Part shown: piece by piece, positions 47,454 through 56,171 of the stretch | Numbering within the stretch: the stretch's first letter is position 1 | Layout: the number at the start of each line of letters is the position of its first letter | Source: Zelonia costaricensis | Lineage: Eukaryota > Euglenozoa > Kinetoplastea > Trypanosomatida > Trypanosomatidae | Direction of reading: 5' to 3' | Length of the DNA: 64,000 nucleotides | Assembly (NCBI GenBank): GCA_030849075.1 | Contig: JASAOO010003532.1 | Location: 34,331-98,330 of the forward strand | Position numbers and translations under genes: made by a program | Notes under the pieces: model-generated | What the model was told of the DNA's origin: nothing | What the model saw: only the letters and a program-made list of their open reading frames with translations | The model's database searches: none

Positions 47454-48609
47454 ATTGATCTCTTGTGGGGAGCGGGCGTAGGGCGATGGAGTGACTCCTT
47501 CTGTGTGCAGTGAGTGGATTTGCAGCAGCTGCCGGGAAAGGAGACGGAGGGAGCAAGGGAGGGGAGGGGGGACGTGCTTGAGTGCGTGCATCGCCGCGGC
47601 GTTATAGTGCGTGTCCACGTGCGGAGGCGGGGGGGGGGGGGCGTATGTATGACTCGCCAAGACCGAAGTCGATCCGGGCGGCGAGGGATGGGCACACACA
47701 ACCGGCTGAAACAGAAAGAAGAGGGTGTTTTGCCCGTCCCTCTGACAGGCATCCGGCTAGCAACGCGATGCGTCACTTCAGAGATACGCCACCAGACGTG
47801 CGCGAAACGCAGTCCAAGTCACGGCCGCGGAAGCTGTGAGCTGGTGCCTTCACAGTTACACAGCCAGACCTGTAGCGAGAGGGCCCCGGACGAAAGGTGG
47901 AGACGGAGGTCGAAACAGAACCAGACCCGCATCACCCTCTCTTGAGCAGACTGATGGTAGTTGTCCCTTTCTTGTATGTGTGTGTGTGTGTGTGTTAGTG
48001 TGGGTAAGGAGGCAAAGGTTGCGGCGTCCTCGTGCCCCAGCTCTCCCGCCCACCGAACGGCGCAGAGGAAGGAAGGGAGAGGGGGCACATGAGGATTCAA
48101 GATCTGCCGCAAAGTGCATCTACAGGGAGGAAGAGAAGACACACAAACGCACAACAACCAGAAAAGAAGGCATCACTGCGACATGAAGAAGTCACACACC
48201 GGCTGAGGTCCACGCGCACGTCGATACACGAGACGATGAGGGCTGCGAAGGCGCTGCACAGAGCAGGCGAAGGAGGGGAGGGGGAGGCGGAGCGCACATC
48301 CCGCCCCCCCCCCTCTACAGGGGTTGCGTCAATGAACTCTAGTAAGTACGGTGAACAAGACAACGTCGTGGGTGGAGGGGAGGGGGGCACATAAACACAC
48401 GCAGACGTCAAGTGGCGTTTACGTACACGCGCGAGTGCATACCGTTCGCACACGCACAAACACGCACAAACGCTCGTACACAGCGTGTCGGTGCCTCGGG
48501 ACTCGCACTTCCAGCACCATTCCACATCAGCATCGACGAAGACGTCGTCGAGCTGGCAAAGCAGTCCCCCTTCCGCTCCCAATCCCACAGCACGGTGTGC
48601 GCAGATGCG
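47276..48609. other. Intergenic region
   Basis: Contains (GT)n at 47421-47453 and 47972-47995, a poly-G run (47630-47641) and a poly-C run near 48303. No gene seen. Confidence 0.7.
47298..47331 (-). promoter_or_regulatory. Predicted trans-splice acceptor for UNC119
   Basis: Minus-strand TCTTCCCCCCCTC tract then CAACAG, AG at 47299-47298, giving a 22-nt 5' UTR. A second AG (GAACAG) lies closer to the ATG. Confidence 0.45.
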
Positions 48610-50274
48610 CTAGTAGCCGTCTACCAGCACCTCCTCCTCCACGCCACCAAGTTCCCCCTCCGCTGCTGCCCCCACCGGTGACTGGGCCATGCGTCCGTAG
48701 CCGTACACGTCCTGCGCGCCCCCGTACGCGGCGTTGGAGAACGCGTCGGCCTCCGCCGGAGTCCTGTGCCACAGCGACGGGACCGTCGGTGTGAACGTCG
48801 TCGCGTTGTGTGTCATGGCCTGCTGCAGCTCCGCGAGCCGTCCCCGCTCCCGCGCCAGCTGCCGCGCCACGTCGGTCACCGCCTGGTCGTAGCGCGCCGC
48901 CTCGAACGTCAACTCCCGCTGCCGGTGCTGCAGCGCCGTCAAGCGGTTCTGCCGTTCCGTGCGGAAGCGGTAGGCCTCCATCTGCCACACGTAGTTCTGC
49001 TCATCCAGTAGCGTCTCCAGCTCGTCCGCGCTGATCACGACATCGAGCGTGTTGACGGCCAGGTCACGCGCGTCACCGCCGTACGCCGCGTTGGGCGAGT
49101 AGCCGGATGGCATCGCCGATGGGCCGCGGCTGCTCTGGTGATGGGAAGCAGGTGGACGTTGCCGGCCCGTGCTACTCCGCGGCCGGTCTGGTGCCGCTCC
49201 GCTAGGGGGATAGTAGGAGTGGTTCAAGCCGGCTACGGCGGGCTGAGCGGCCGCCCGCGGCGCCCGTGCGCTGCTCCTGTCGGCGTCTAGCACGTCGTAC
49301 GCGTTGCCGGCGTGGTCGTAGTGCTGCGCAGGAGCGCCATGGTGCGGCTGTGGTGGCGGAGGGGGTGGGTAGTAGGACGCGTTGTGGTGGTGGGCAGAGG
49401 GGGGCGCGGGGGGCGGGGGCGACGCGACCTCGTACGACGGGCGCATGCGGTCTGCGCCGGGCTGGCTTGAATGTGCAGCGGCGGCAGAGGGGCGCATCGC
49501 TGGAGCGGGTCGTTGCGGTGGCGGACTCACGCCCTCCCCGGCCGGCCGCGGGTTGGACGGGTGCGAGGACAGCGTCGTGGCGGACGTCCAGAGTGGCATG
49601 TTGCCGCTGTCGTTCAGCACAGCGCGGGGGCGGGGGTCGTAGGCGCTGTTCACGGCGAGGCCCGGCGCTGCAGCGGCAGCCGGTGCCGCTCGAGCACCGC
49701 CGCCGTCTTCACTGCCCACAAGCCGCTCCGGCGTCGGTGCTCGACGCGTCGAGGCCGTGGCGGTGGACACCATCGACGCAGACGACCGCATCGCGCCGCC
49801 ATGGCCATGGCGGCGGACATCGTCGTCGTCATCGAGGAAGTGCGATGGCCCTCGTGGCACCTCTGGCGAGAGTGTCCCAGCGTCGGTGGAGGGGCGGAGG
49901 GACGAGGCCGTGGCGCCCATCGAGCGCGCCGTCGCCGGGGCCATGCCGCTGCGGCTGCTACTGCTGATGACGCCGTCCTCGGCAGCCTGCACGAGATCGA
50001 CGATGTCGTCGTCCTGCAGGCCAACGGAGGCCCCTGTCGCGTTCGCGGCGAAGGACTGCCCACGCACAAAAAGCCGCTGCTCCCCCGCAGGCACGCGGCT
50101 GATGCGGACGAGGTGCTGGCGGAGCTGCTTCCCAGACAGCCGCTGCACGTTGCCTTCGAAGACGAGGTGGTAGATGACGCCGGCAGCGACGTTGCGGACG
50201 CGGAGGGAGCTGCGGGGCCGCGGGGAGCGTCGCACACGGTCCGTCGACGGAGGTGGGGAGGAGTAGTGCGACAT
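48610..50274 (-). CDS. Protein with N-terminal ubiquitin-like fold, Pro-rich linker and C-terminal coiled coil
   Basis: 554 residues from MSHYSSPPPSTDRV. Residues ~30-95 look like a ubiquitin-like beta-grasp: YHLVFEGNVQRLSGKQLRQ, then ISRVPAGEQRLFVRGQSF and VGLQDDDIVDLVQ, where the last part follows the usual 'L.dgD.i.lv' pattern. Residues ~100-415 are disordered, Pro/Ser/His/Tyr-rich with several YYPPP segments. Residues ~425-495 form a charged coiled coil (LDEQNYVWQMEAYRF, then RQNRLTALQHRQREL and LARERGRLAELQQAM). The C-terminus ends in acidic GGVEEEVLVDGY. There is no diGly processing end, so this is a UBL-domain scaffold, not a modifier. I cannot assign it to a named family. Confidence 0.8.
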   Translation of the reverse strand: MSHYSSPPPSTDRVRRSPRPRSSLRVRNVAAGVIYHLVFEGNVQRLSGKQLRQHLVRISRVPAGEQRLFVRGQSFAANATGASVGLQDDDIVDLVQAAEDGVISSSSRSGMAPATARSMGATASSLRPSTDAGTLSPEVPRGPSHFLDDDDDVRRHGHGGAMRSSASMVSTATASTRRAPTPERLVGSEDGGGARAAPAAAAAPGLAVNSAYDPRPRAVLNDSGNMPLWTSATTLSSHPSNPRPAGEGVSPPPQRPAPAMRPSAAAAHSSQPGADRMRPSYEVASPPPPAPPSAHHHNASYYPPPPPPQPHHGAPAQHYDHAGNAYDVLDADRSSARAPRAAAQPAVAGLNHSYYPPSGAAPDRPRSSTGRQRPPASHHQSSRGPSAMPSGYSPNAAYGGDARDLAVNTLDVVISADELETLLDEQNYVWQMEAYRFRTERQNRLTALQHRQRELTFEAARYDQAVTDVARQLARERGRLAELQQAMTHNATTFTPTVPSLWHRTPAEADAFSNAAYGGAQDVYGYGRMAQSPVGAAAEGELGGVEEEVLVDGY

Positions 50275-50310
50275 TAAGGATGGGTGAGTGCGGCGATAGG
50301 ACGCTCGAAG

Positions 50311-50313
50311 CGT

Positions 50314-50345
<32 letters not shown>

Positions 50346-50346
50346 C
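50311..50346. repeat. (GT)n microsatellite
   Basis: GT run just upstream of the UBL-protein ATG, reading (CA)n in transcript sense. Confidence 0.95.
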
Positions 50347-50433
50347 TAAGATGTGTCTAACATCAACGCGCCACTGTATTGCAGTGTGCGTGTCGAGGAA
50401 GCGAGTCACGGCGGCGAGGTAGACGTACGGCAT

Positions 50434-50559
50434 TCACAAGACCGGCACGACGATCGTGTCTGACGTTGAGTACAAGATCCCGTCTGGGTTCACTTCGGGT
50501 TCGGCGCGGTGGAGCAGTACCTCGCCGCCGGTGCAGCGTGTGATGACAGCGTTCGCCAT
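50434..50559 (-). CDS. Possible 41-residue small protein, uncertain
   Basis: A minus-strand frame starting MANAVITRCTGGEVLLH and ending in SDTIVVPVL with TGA. Unlike the surrounding DNA it is not low-complexity, it has balanced amino-acid composition, and many of its codons end in G or C like the real genes. An in-frame Met 22 codons upstream exists (50625). Its stop codon is immediately followed by an ATG in the same frame that runs open into the UBL-protein gene. Against it: the 40 nt directly before the ATG are purine-rich, though an AG that could serve as acceptor lies about 40 nt upstream, and I recognise no homologue. It could be a genuine small gene, an upstream ORF or a decayed exon-like remnant. 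Confidence 0.35.
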   Translation of the reverse strand: MANAVITRCTGGEVLLHRAEPEVNPDGILYSTSDTIVVPVL

Positions 50560-53500
50560 CTTCCCCCTTCCTCCTCCCCTCCCCACCAGGAGGACTGCGG
50601 TATGACGTGCACAACACAGCGTCACCTGCTCTCACCCTCCGTCAGTCTCACGTCTTTTCTCGTGGCGTACTCATGGTTCTGCACGAGAGCTCCAGCCTCT
50701 CCTGCTACGAGTCAGGCTTGCCTCCTCTTTGCCTTTTCTCTTTGACTGTCATTGTTGACCTCGTCGGCGGTGCCCCACGCCTTCGCGAGAGATGACCGAG
50801 CAACGGGACACCACAAAGCAAACGAAGGATGAAGTTGTGTACTAGACAGCGACTCAGGAGCGAGCAGACGAGGCGGGGGGTTGGCGACCCGCACGCGGAC
50901 CGCGTCGACGCCACCCCTCGGACCTCCCCCCGATACAGCAAGCCCACCTGCCAAGCAGTGCAAGGGGGGGGGGGAAGAGGTTGGCGGGGGATGCGAGGAG
51001 TCGCGGTGGATGCCGCGGCAAACGGACCATGGATCGGGGGTGGTGAGCAAGGTGAGGACCAGGCGCAGAGCGGGAAGCCCGAAAAAAAAAAAGCAGAAGA
51101 AGAAAGAAAAACTCAAGAAGGAAGCCGTGGCGAGGCGTGCAGTGTATTGTGCCTAACTCGACACACGCACACACACACACGCCCAACATTTCCGCCAACT
51201 GCCTCGCTCTTTCTCGCGTCGCACAGGCAACACACACTTCCAGAGCAACGGTAGAAGTGAATAAAGGGAAGAGTGAAACGACGCGGAGGAGCGGCGACCG
51301 TGCCGCGTGCGCATCCACTTCTCTTCTCCCCTTTGCCCCCACTTTCATTAAGGGAGAGCGAACGGCAGTGCGTGTGTTTGGGGGGAGGGGGGACGGGGGG
51401 AGACGGTTGCCCTGCTATCCCCTTTGATGTTCCCCCTTGAGGAAGTGGGGGTTGGGCTGCCATCACGTCGACTGCCAGCGGCGAGGTAGACGTGCTGGGT
51501 AGTTGACGAGAACGTACGACCACATCGGACCCACGCACCCCGCCGTACCGGTGGCGATTCGTGTGCAGAGATTCCGTTACCTGAGTACTGTTGTTGTTGA
51601 GTTGCGAAAGGGAAGGAGCTCGCCCTTCCGCGTCCTTCAAGTCTCGCCCGGTGGTGGACTTGTCGAGGTGGGGATGATTGGGCGGGTGCTCCCCCGCGAG
51701 GCATACGCGTCGAGCTGCCTTCAGAAGAGTGGGGAGAGGGAGTGATCGACACAGGTGCAAGCTAGGTAAGAACTCCCGTAAAGAGTGCCGTAGACAATCA
51801 AGACGAGCAGGGTCCATGATTTTCGGTTGTTGTTGTTGTTGCTCCGCCGAGTGTGTAGAAGAGGAGAGAGAGAGAGCGATGTTCGATCTCGCTGGCTGTG
51901 GGGAGAGAAATGGGGGATTGGCGCTCCTCACACCCCGCCGCTTACTTCCGCAACTACTTCTCCTATCATGGGCAGCCGAGCGATTGATGTTAGAGAGAGA
52001 GAGGGGGAGAGACGCTCCCCAAAGCTTGTTCGCTCCAGAGTACGGAGCACTGGGACAACGAGTGGTTGAGTAAGTGAGCGACAGAGAGAGAAGAAGTTGA
52101 GGTAGGGTGATAAACAAGAAAGGCGAGGGCAGAGGACGTTATTGCACTTGACAGTCGACCAAGGGGTTAGTGGAGAGCGTAGCATGCGGCGTGATGGTGA
52201 GTCGCGTCCACGGGGAAGCCAAACACACGTTCGCTTGTTCTTTTGGGCCCGGAAGTCAGTCATCGAACACAGGCAAACGTGTTGCGTCGCTGACACTTTG
52301 ACTCTGCATGCATTGGCCGAAGTCCGGCAAACTATTTTCGGTGTTCTGGTTGGGCCGCCAGGGGTGCGCGCGCGCGAGGGAAGGGGGAGTCGACTGGCGA
52401 CGAGATCCTCTTGACCTCGTCGGGAGTTTCCTCTCGATGCGTTCTGTGCAATCGATGCTGCCAGTTCGCTGTATTTGTTTTCCACTTTTTTTTTCTTTTG
52501 AGTTCTCTGTCAGTAATAAGACGATAAGCGAATCCGCACGCGATGCACGTGTGCGGACCTGCCAAAGAAGAGGCGCTTGGGTGCCGGAGGAAGAAAGGTG
52601 TCGCCGCACACGCACACACACACACGGTTCTTGTCCGCCTAGCCTCCTCAACTCCTTCCCCCCTCCCCTCTTCTCCACTACCCAAGCGATCACGAGCTGT
52701 GCAGAGAAGCTCTGACGGTCATAGACGCGTGCGTGCCGCACGTCACTGGGGTGTACGCAAGCGCGGGGTGTGGAAGAGGAAGCGTGGGAGGAGCGAAAGT
52801 CCAGTGACGGAGACGGGAAGCGAGTTGGTGTGCACAAGGCAGTGCCACTTACAGGGAAGGGCGGTGCAGGGGAGGAGGGGGGAAGGAGGACGAAGGACAG
52901 CGCGTCTGTGTGTGTGTGTGTGTGACTGAGAGGGAAGCAAGAAAACAAGCCTTTCTTTTCGTTTTTGTTTTACAACACGGGTGTTCATGAGCGTATGAGT
53001 GGGGGGAGGGGGGGGGTTGCCTATACGTGCATGTGTGTGCGTGCGCGTGGGTAGAGGACGGGGGAGGGAGGCTTGAGTTGTGACGGAGGAGGGAGGAGGG
53101 GGAAGGGGGCGGGCATGGACTCCACGACACGGTGCCAGGCTCGCAGTGTGCGGACCATCGGAGGAAAACCAAAAGCGAGCCGAAAAAAAAAAAAGAGCCG
53201 CTCATCATGAACAGTGGAAAAAGGACGGAGGGGAGGGGAAAAAAAAGTGCACGGGAGCACACGTTAAGAAATCACCGCTCAACAAGAGCGCGGCCGGCCC
53301 CAACGCCGTCGAGGACGGCACAGCCAAGGGACGGAAAGGAGAGAGAGAGATGAGGGGGGAGGAGAGAAGACACACACACACACAGAGACAGACCTCCAAA
53401 CACTTCGCGCCGAGGCATTTTTTTTCTTTATCTCCTCGCATCGCTGAGCACATCCTGAGTCAAAGATGCCGCACAAAAAAAAAGGGCAAAAAGGGGGAAA

Positions 53501-54617
53501 AGTGAAGTCTCAGTCACAAACACTAAATTGAGAACGTCAGAGAGTCGATAGCACAGCTCTGTGTGTGTGTGTGTCTGTGTTATGGGGAGGAAGAGATGAG
53601 GGTGGAGGGGGAAGGGGGGGGGGCCTACGCTTGCCTGTGCGTGCATCCTTGCCGCGGGGTCAGCAGTGCCGGCGGGATTCGACCAAGGTGCAGCAACGAG
53701 TCATACACGTGTGCATACGGATGTGTGCACGTGTGTGCGTCTTGATTCGAATTCATCAACGACGATCACGACAACAACGAGAAAAACGGCAAGCAAATGC
53801 GCTAGTGAAAAAAGGGAGAAAAAGCTAGAGGGAACAAAATAGGGTGCAGCTCGTCTTGGAAGTCACCAAGGTGGCTGTCACACACATCAACACACACACA
53901 CACACACACACACACACTGTGCTCAAGCACACACACGCAGACACTTGACCTCGCGCCGTTCACGCCTACGCAAAACTCGGAAAAAAAAAAAGCAACGCTG
54001 TCCGTTGTTTTGCCACTCGTGTTTGTGGCTGCGTGTGTGTTGATGTGTGTGTCCACGTCTTTCGTAGTCACGGCGGATGTGACGGCAAAAGTCGCTCTCT
54101 TTCTCTTGAGGACCCGTAGTGTCGCTGGTAATGAGACGAGTGCAGCGACGCCGCGGTGGCCAACGGCACCCCAGGGCAAAGACAACCTCAACACATACAC
54201 ACACACACACAGAAATGCCCGTAGGCGACAGCGACGCGGCGCTTGCCCGCGCAGACAGCCGCTGGCAAACTCAAGCACCAGCGAGTCTTCATTCGATCAA
54301 GGGGGCCCCTCCCACCCTCCCCCTCTCCTCTTCGCGTCATGTACAACGTGTGTTCGCGTACGTGAAAGCGAATGCGCGTGTACGACACTCGTGGAAGAGG
54401 AGGAGAGGGCGAAATCTCGTCAAGCGAAGCCGCTCAGCGAGGGCCCATGAACATGCAAAGACGCGCACCCTCCAGCAAGGGGGGGAAGGGGGCTCGCAAG
54501 TCCCCAGGCGGCCATGACACACGGGAGCTCGTCGAACACGCGCACGCAAACACGTCTCCTTCCACAACTTCGCCCCTTCATCCTTCATTTCGCTCTTGTG
54601 TTTCTCCTTTACCGTCG
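50560..54617. other. Gene-poor region, 4.1 kb
   Basis: The longest interval without a clear gene. It has poly-G/poly-A runs, GA repeats near 51855-51875 and 51990-52005, GT at 52901-52923 and 53560-53578, and (CA)n at 51167-51180, 53365-53386, 53890-53918 and 54195-54211. Long minus-strand frames at 51113-52117 and 52256-52948 lack any domain, have mixed codon use and contain repeat-encoded peptide, so I treat them as UTR or spacer. No RNA gene was recognised by eye. Confidence 0.6.
53890..53918. repeat. (CA)n microsatellite
   Basis: About 14 CA units in the presumed 3' side of the D-lactate dehydrogenase-like gene A; (TG)n in transcript sense. Confidence 0.95.
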
Positions 54618-56114
54618 TTAGAGGTGCGCGGTGGGGTACAGGCGCTGCTGCGCTGGATAGAAGGCGCCGGGGTTCATCAGGTTGTCCTTGTCCAGCGCCG
54701 CCTTGATTGCCTCCTGCACGTCGATGTGCGCCTGCCCGTGCTCCTCCACCACGTGGCATACCTTTCCGCAGCCGATGCCGTGCTCGCCAGAAATGGTGCC
54801 CCCCAGCTCGATCGCACGCTTGATCAGCTTCGACTCGAGCGCTTGCAGCCGCTTCAGCTCCGGTGCGTCCGCGTAGGGGACAATCAGATGGTAGTTGCCG
54901 TCGCTGATGTGCGCGCAGAGGTAGCAGACCAGCTTGCTCTCCGCAAAGAGCTCCTCCGTGTAATTGATCATCTCCGTCAGCTTCGGCAGCGGGACGCAGA
55001 TGTCGGTGCCGAAGAGCTTCTCAGGGTGCTTCGTGCCGCGGCAGTACATCGCCGCGAAGTGGCACGAGCGGCGGGCCTCCCACGCGTTCTCGGTCTCCTT
55101 CCCAGGCCGCAGGTACCGCATCGTCGTCGCATGGCCCGCCTCCTTGAAGATCTTTTCCACGTACCGGTAGTCGCGCTTGATGTCGCTCAGCCACCAGTCG
55201 TTGCCCGTGAACTCCAGCAGCACAATCGCCGTCTCCGGCAGCGACAGCTTGCCGTACTTGTTCGTCGACGCAACGATCTCCTTGTTCATCAGCTCGCACC
55301 GCAGCAGCGTCTGCGGCACGCCGCGCTGCCGCAGCGCCACCACCGCACGCACCGCGTCGCCAAGCTTCGCGAACGCAGCCAGGCCGCCGGCGGCGTACTT
55401 CGTCAGCGGGAAAAGGCGGAAGCACACCTCGCACACGATCCCCAGTGTGCCCTCGCTGCCAATGTACAGCTGCGTCAGCTCCAGCCCAGCAGACGACTTG
55501 CGCACCACCTGCCGCGTCTGCACCACCTCCCCCGCAGGCGTCACCACCTTCAGCGAGATCACGTTCTCGCGCGTCGTGCCGTAGCGCAGCGTCGACATGC
55601 CGCTGCCAGACGTGGACACCATGCCGCCCACAGACGGGTTCGAGGCCGGGTCTGGGCCAAACAGGAAGCCCTTCTCGTTCGCCGCACGGTTCAGCGCGAG
55701 CTTCTTCACGCCCGCGCCCACCCACACACACGCATTCTGCACGTCGATGTCGATCTTCTTCAGCCCCGCCGTGTCGATCACGATGCCACCCGCGTACGGA
55801 ATCGCGCCGCCCTCGAGCCCCGTCCCCGCACCGCGCGGCGTCATCGGCACCTTGTGCGCCGCGCACACCTTCACCACTGCCGCGACCTCCTCAATCGAGG
55901 TCGGCAGCACCGCAGCAGCCGGCGGCACGGGATCGCGTGACGACTCGTCCACGCCGTAGCGCAGCAGCTTCTTGGGCTGCAGCACCACCTGCTTCGCGGG
56001 GTTCGCCACCGCCTTCTGGATTGCCGCGATGCAGGCCGCGTACTTCTGCTGGCGCACCTCCAGCGCGTCAATGCGGTACTCGGCCGGCGCGGTAGCCGCG
56101 TCGTGTGAAGACAT
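54618..56114 (-). CDS. FAD-linked D-lactate dehydrogenase-like oxidoreductase, copy A
   Basis: 498 residues of the FAD-binding type 4 / GlcD-LDHD family. The FAD domain (~65-205) carries PRGAGTGLEGG at 93-103 and the conserved block FGPDPASNPSVGGMVSTSGS; the C-terminal FAD-oxidase domain (~240-490) has HISDGNYHLIVPYADA near 406 and TISGEHGIGCGK near 440, covering the expected metal/substrate and active-site His motifs. The family oxidises D-2-hydroxy acids such as D-lactate to the keto acid. There is no obvious mitochondrial presequence, and the C-terminal AHL fits a permissive peroxisomal targeting signal 1, so glycosomal location is possible. It is followed in the cluster by a 4-kb gene-poor region and preceded by paralogue B. 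The start MSSHDAATAP was chosen after excluding a His-Thr extension. Confidence 0.92.
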   Translation of the reverse strand: MSSHDAATAPAEYRIDALEVRQQKYAACIAAIQKAVANPAKQVVLQPKKLLRYGVDESSRDPVPPAAAVLPTSIEEVAAVVKVCAAHKVPMTPRGAGTGLEGGAIPYAGGIVIDTAGLKKIDIDVQNACVWVGAGVKKLALNRAANEKGFLFGPDPASNPSVGGMVSTSGSGMSTLRYGTTRENVISLKVVTPAGEVVQTRQVVRKSSAGLELTQLYIGSEGTLGIVCEVCFRLFPLTKYAAGGLAAFAKLGDAVRAVVALRQRGVPQTLLRCELMNKEIVASTNKYGKLSLPETAIVLLEFTGNDWWLSDIKRDYRYVEKIFKEAGHATTMRYLRPGKETENAWEARRSCHFAAMYCRGTKHPEKLFGTDICVPLPKLTEMINYTEELFAESKLVCYLCAHISDGNYHLIVPYADAPELKRLQALESKLIKRAIELGGTISGEHGIGCGKVCHVVEEHGQAHIDVQEAIKAALDKDNLMNPGAFYPAQQRLYPTAHL

Positions 56115-56133
56115 GGCTGAGCGTGGTTGGCGT

Positions 56134-56139
56134 CTGCGG

Positions 56140-56165
<26 letters not shown>
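56134..56165 (-). promoter_or_regulatory. Predicted trans-splice acceptor for D-lactate dehydrogenase-like copy A
   Basis: Minus-strand (CA)n followed by CCCGCAG, AG at 56135-56134, leaving 19 nt to the ATG. The same (CA)n-CCCGCAG junction precedes the IFT43-like gene. Confidence 0.35.

Positions 56166-56167
<2 letters not shown>
56141..56167. repeat. (GT)n microsatellite
   Basis: GT run 27-53 nt upstream of the copy A ATG; a second run lies at about 56288-56312. Confidence 0.9.

Positions 56168-56171
<4 letters not shown>

Noticed and set aside
50275..50559. Selenocysteine read-through at the TGA joining the small ORF to the UBL gene
   Set aside because: No selenoprotein-like context was seen and the following segment is a repeat-encoded His-Thr stretch; chance frame sharing is more likely.
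51113..52117. 334-codon minus-strand frame
   Set aside because: No domain, Ser/Leu/Arg-rich composition and repeat-encoded stretches; looks like spacer.
52256..52948. 230-codon minus-strand frame
   Set aside because: Starts in a (CA)n-encoded His-Thr repeat and shows no structured segment or recognisable motif.
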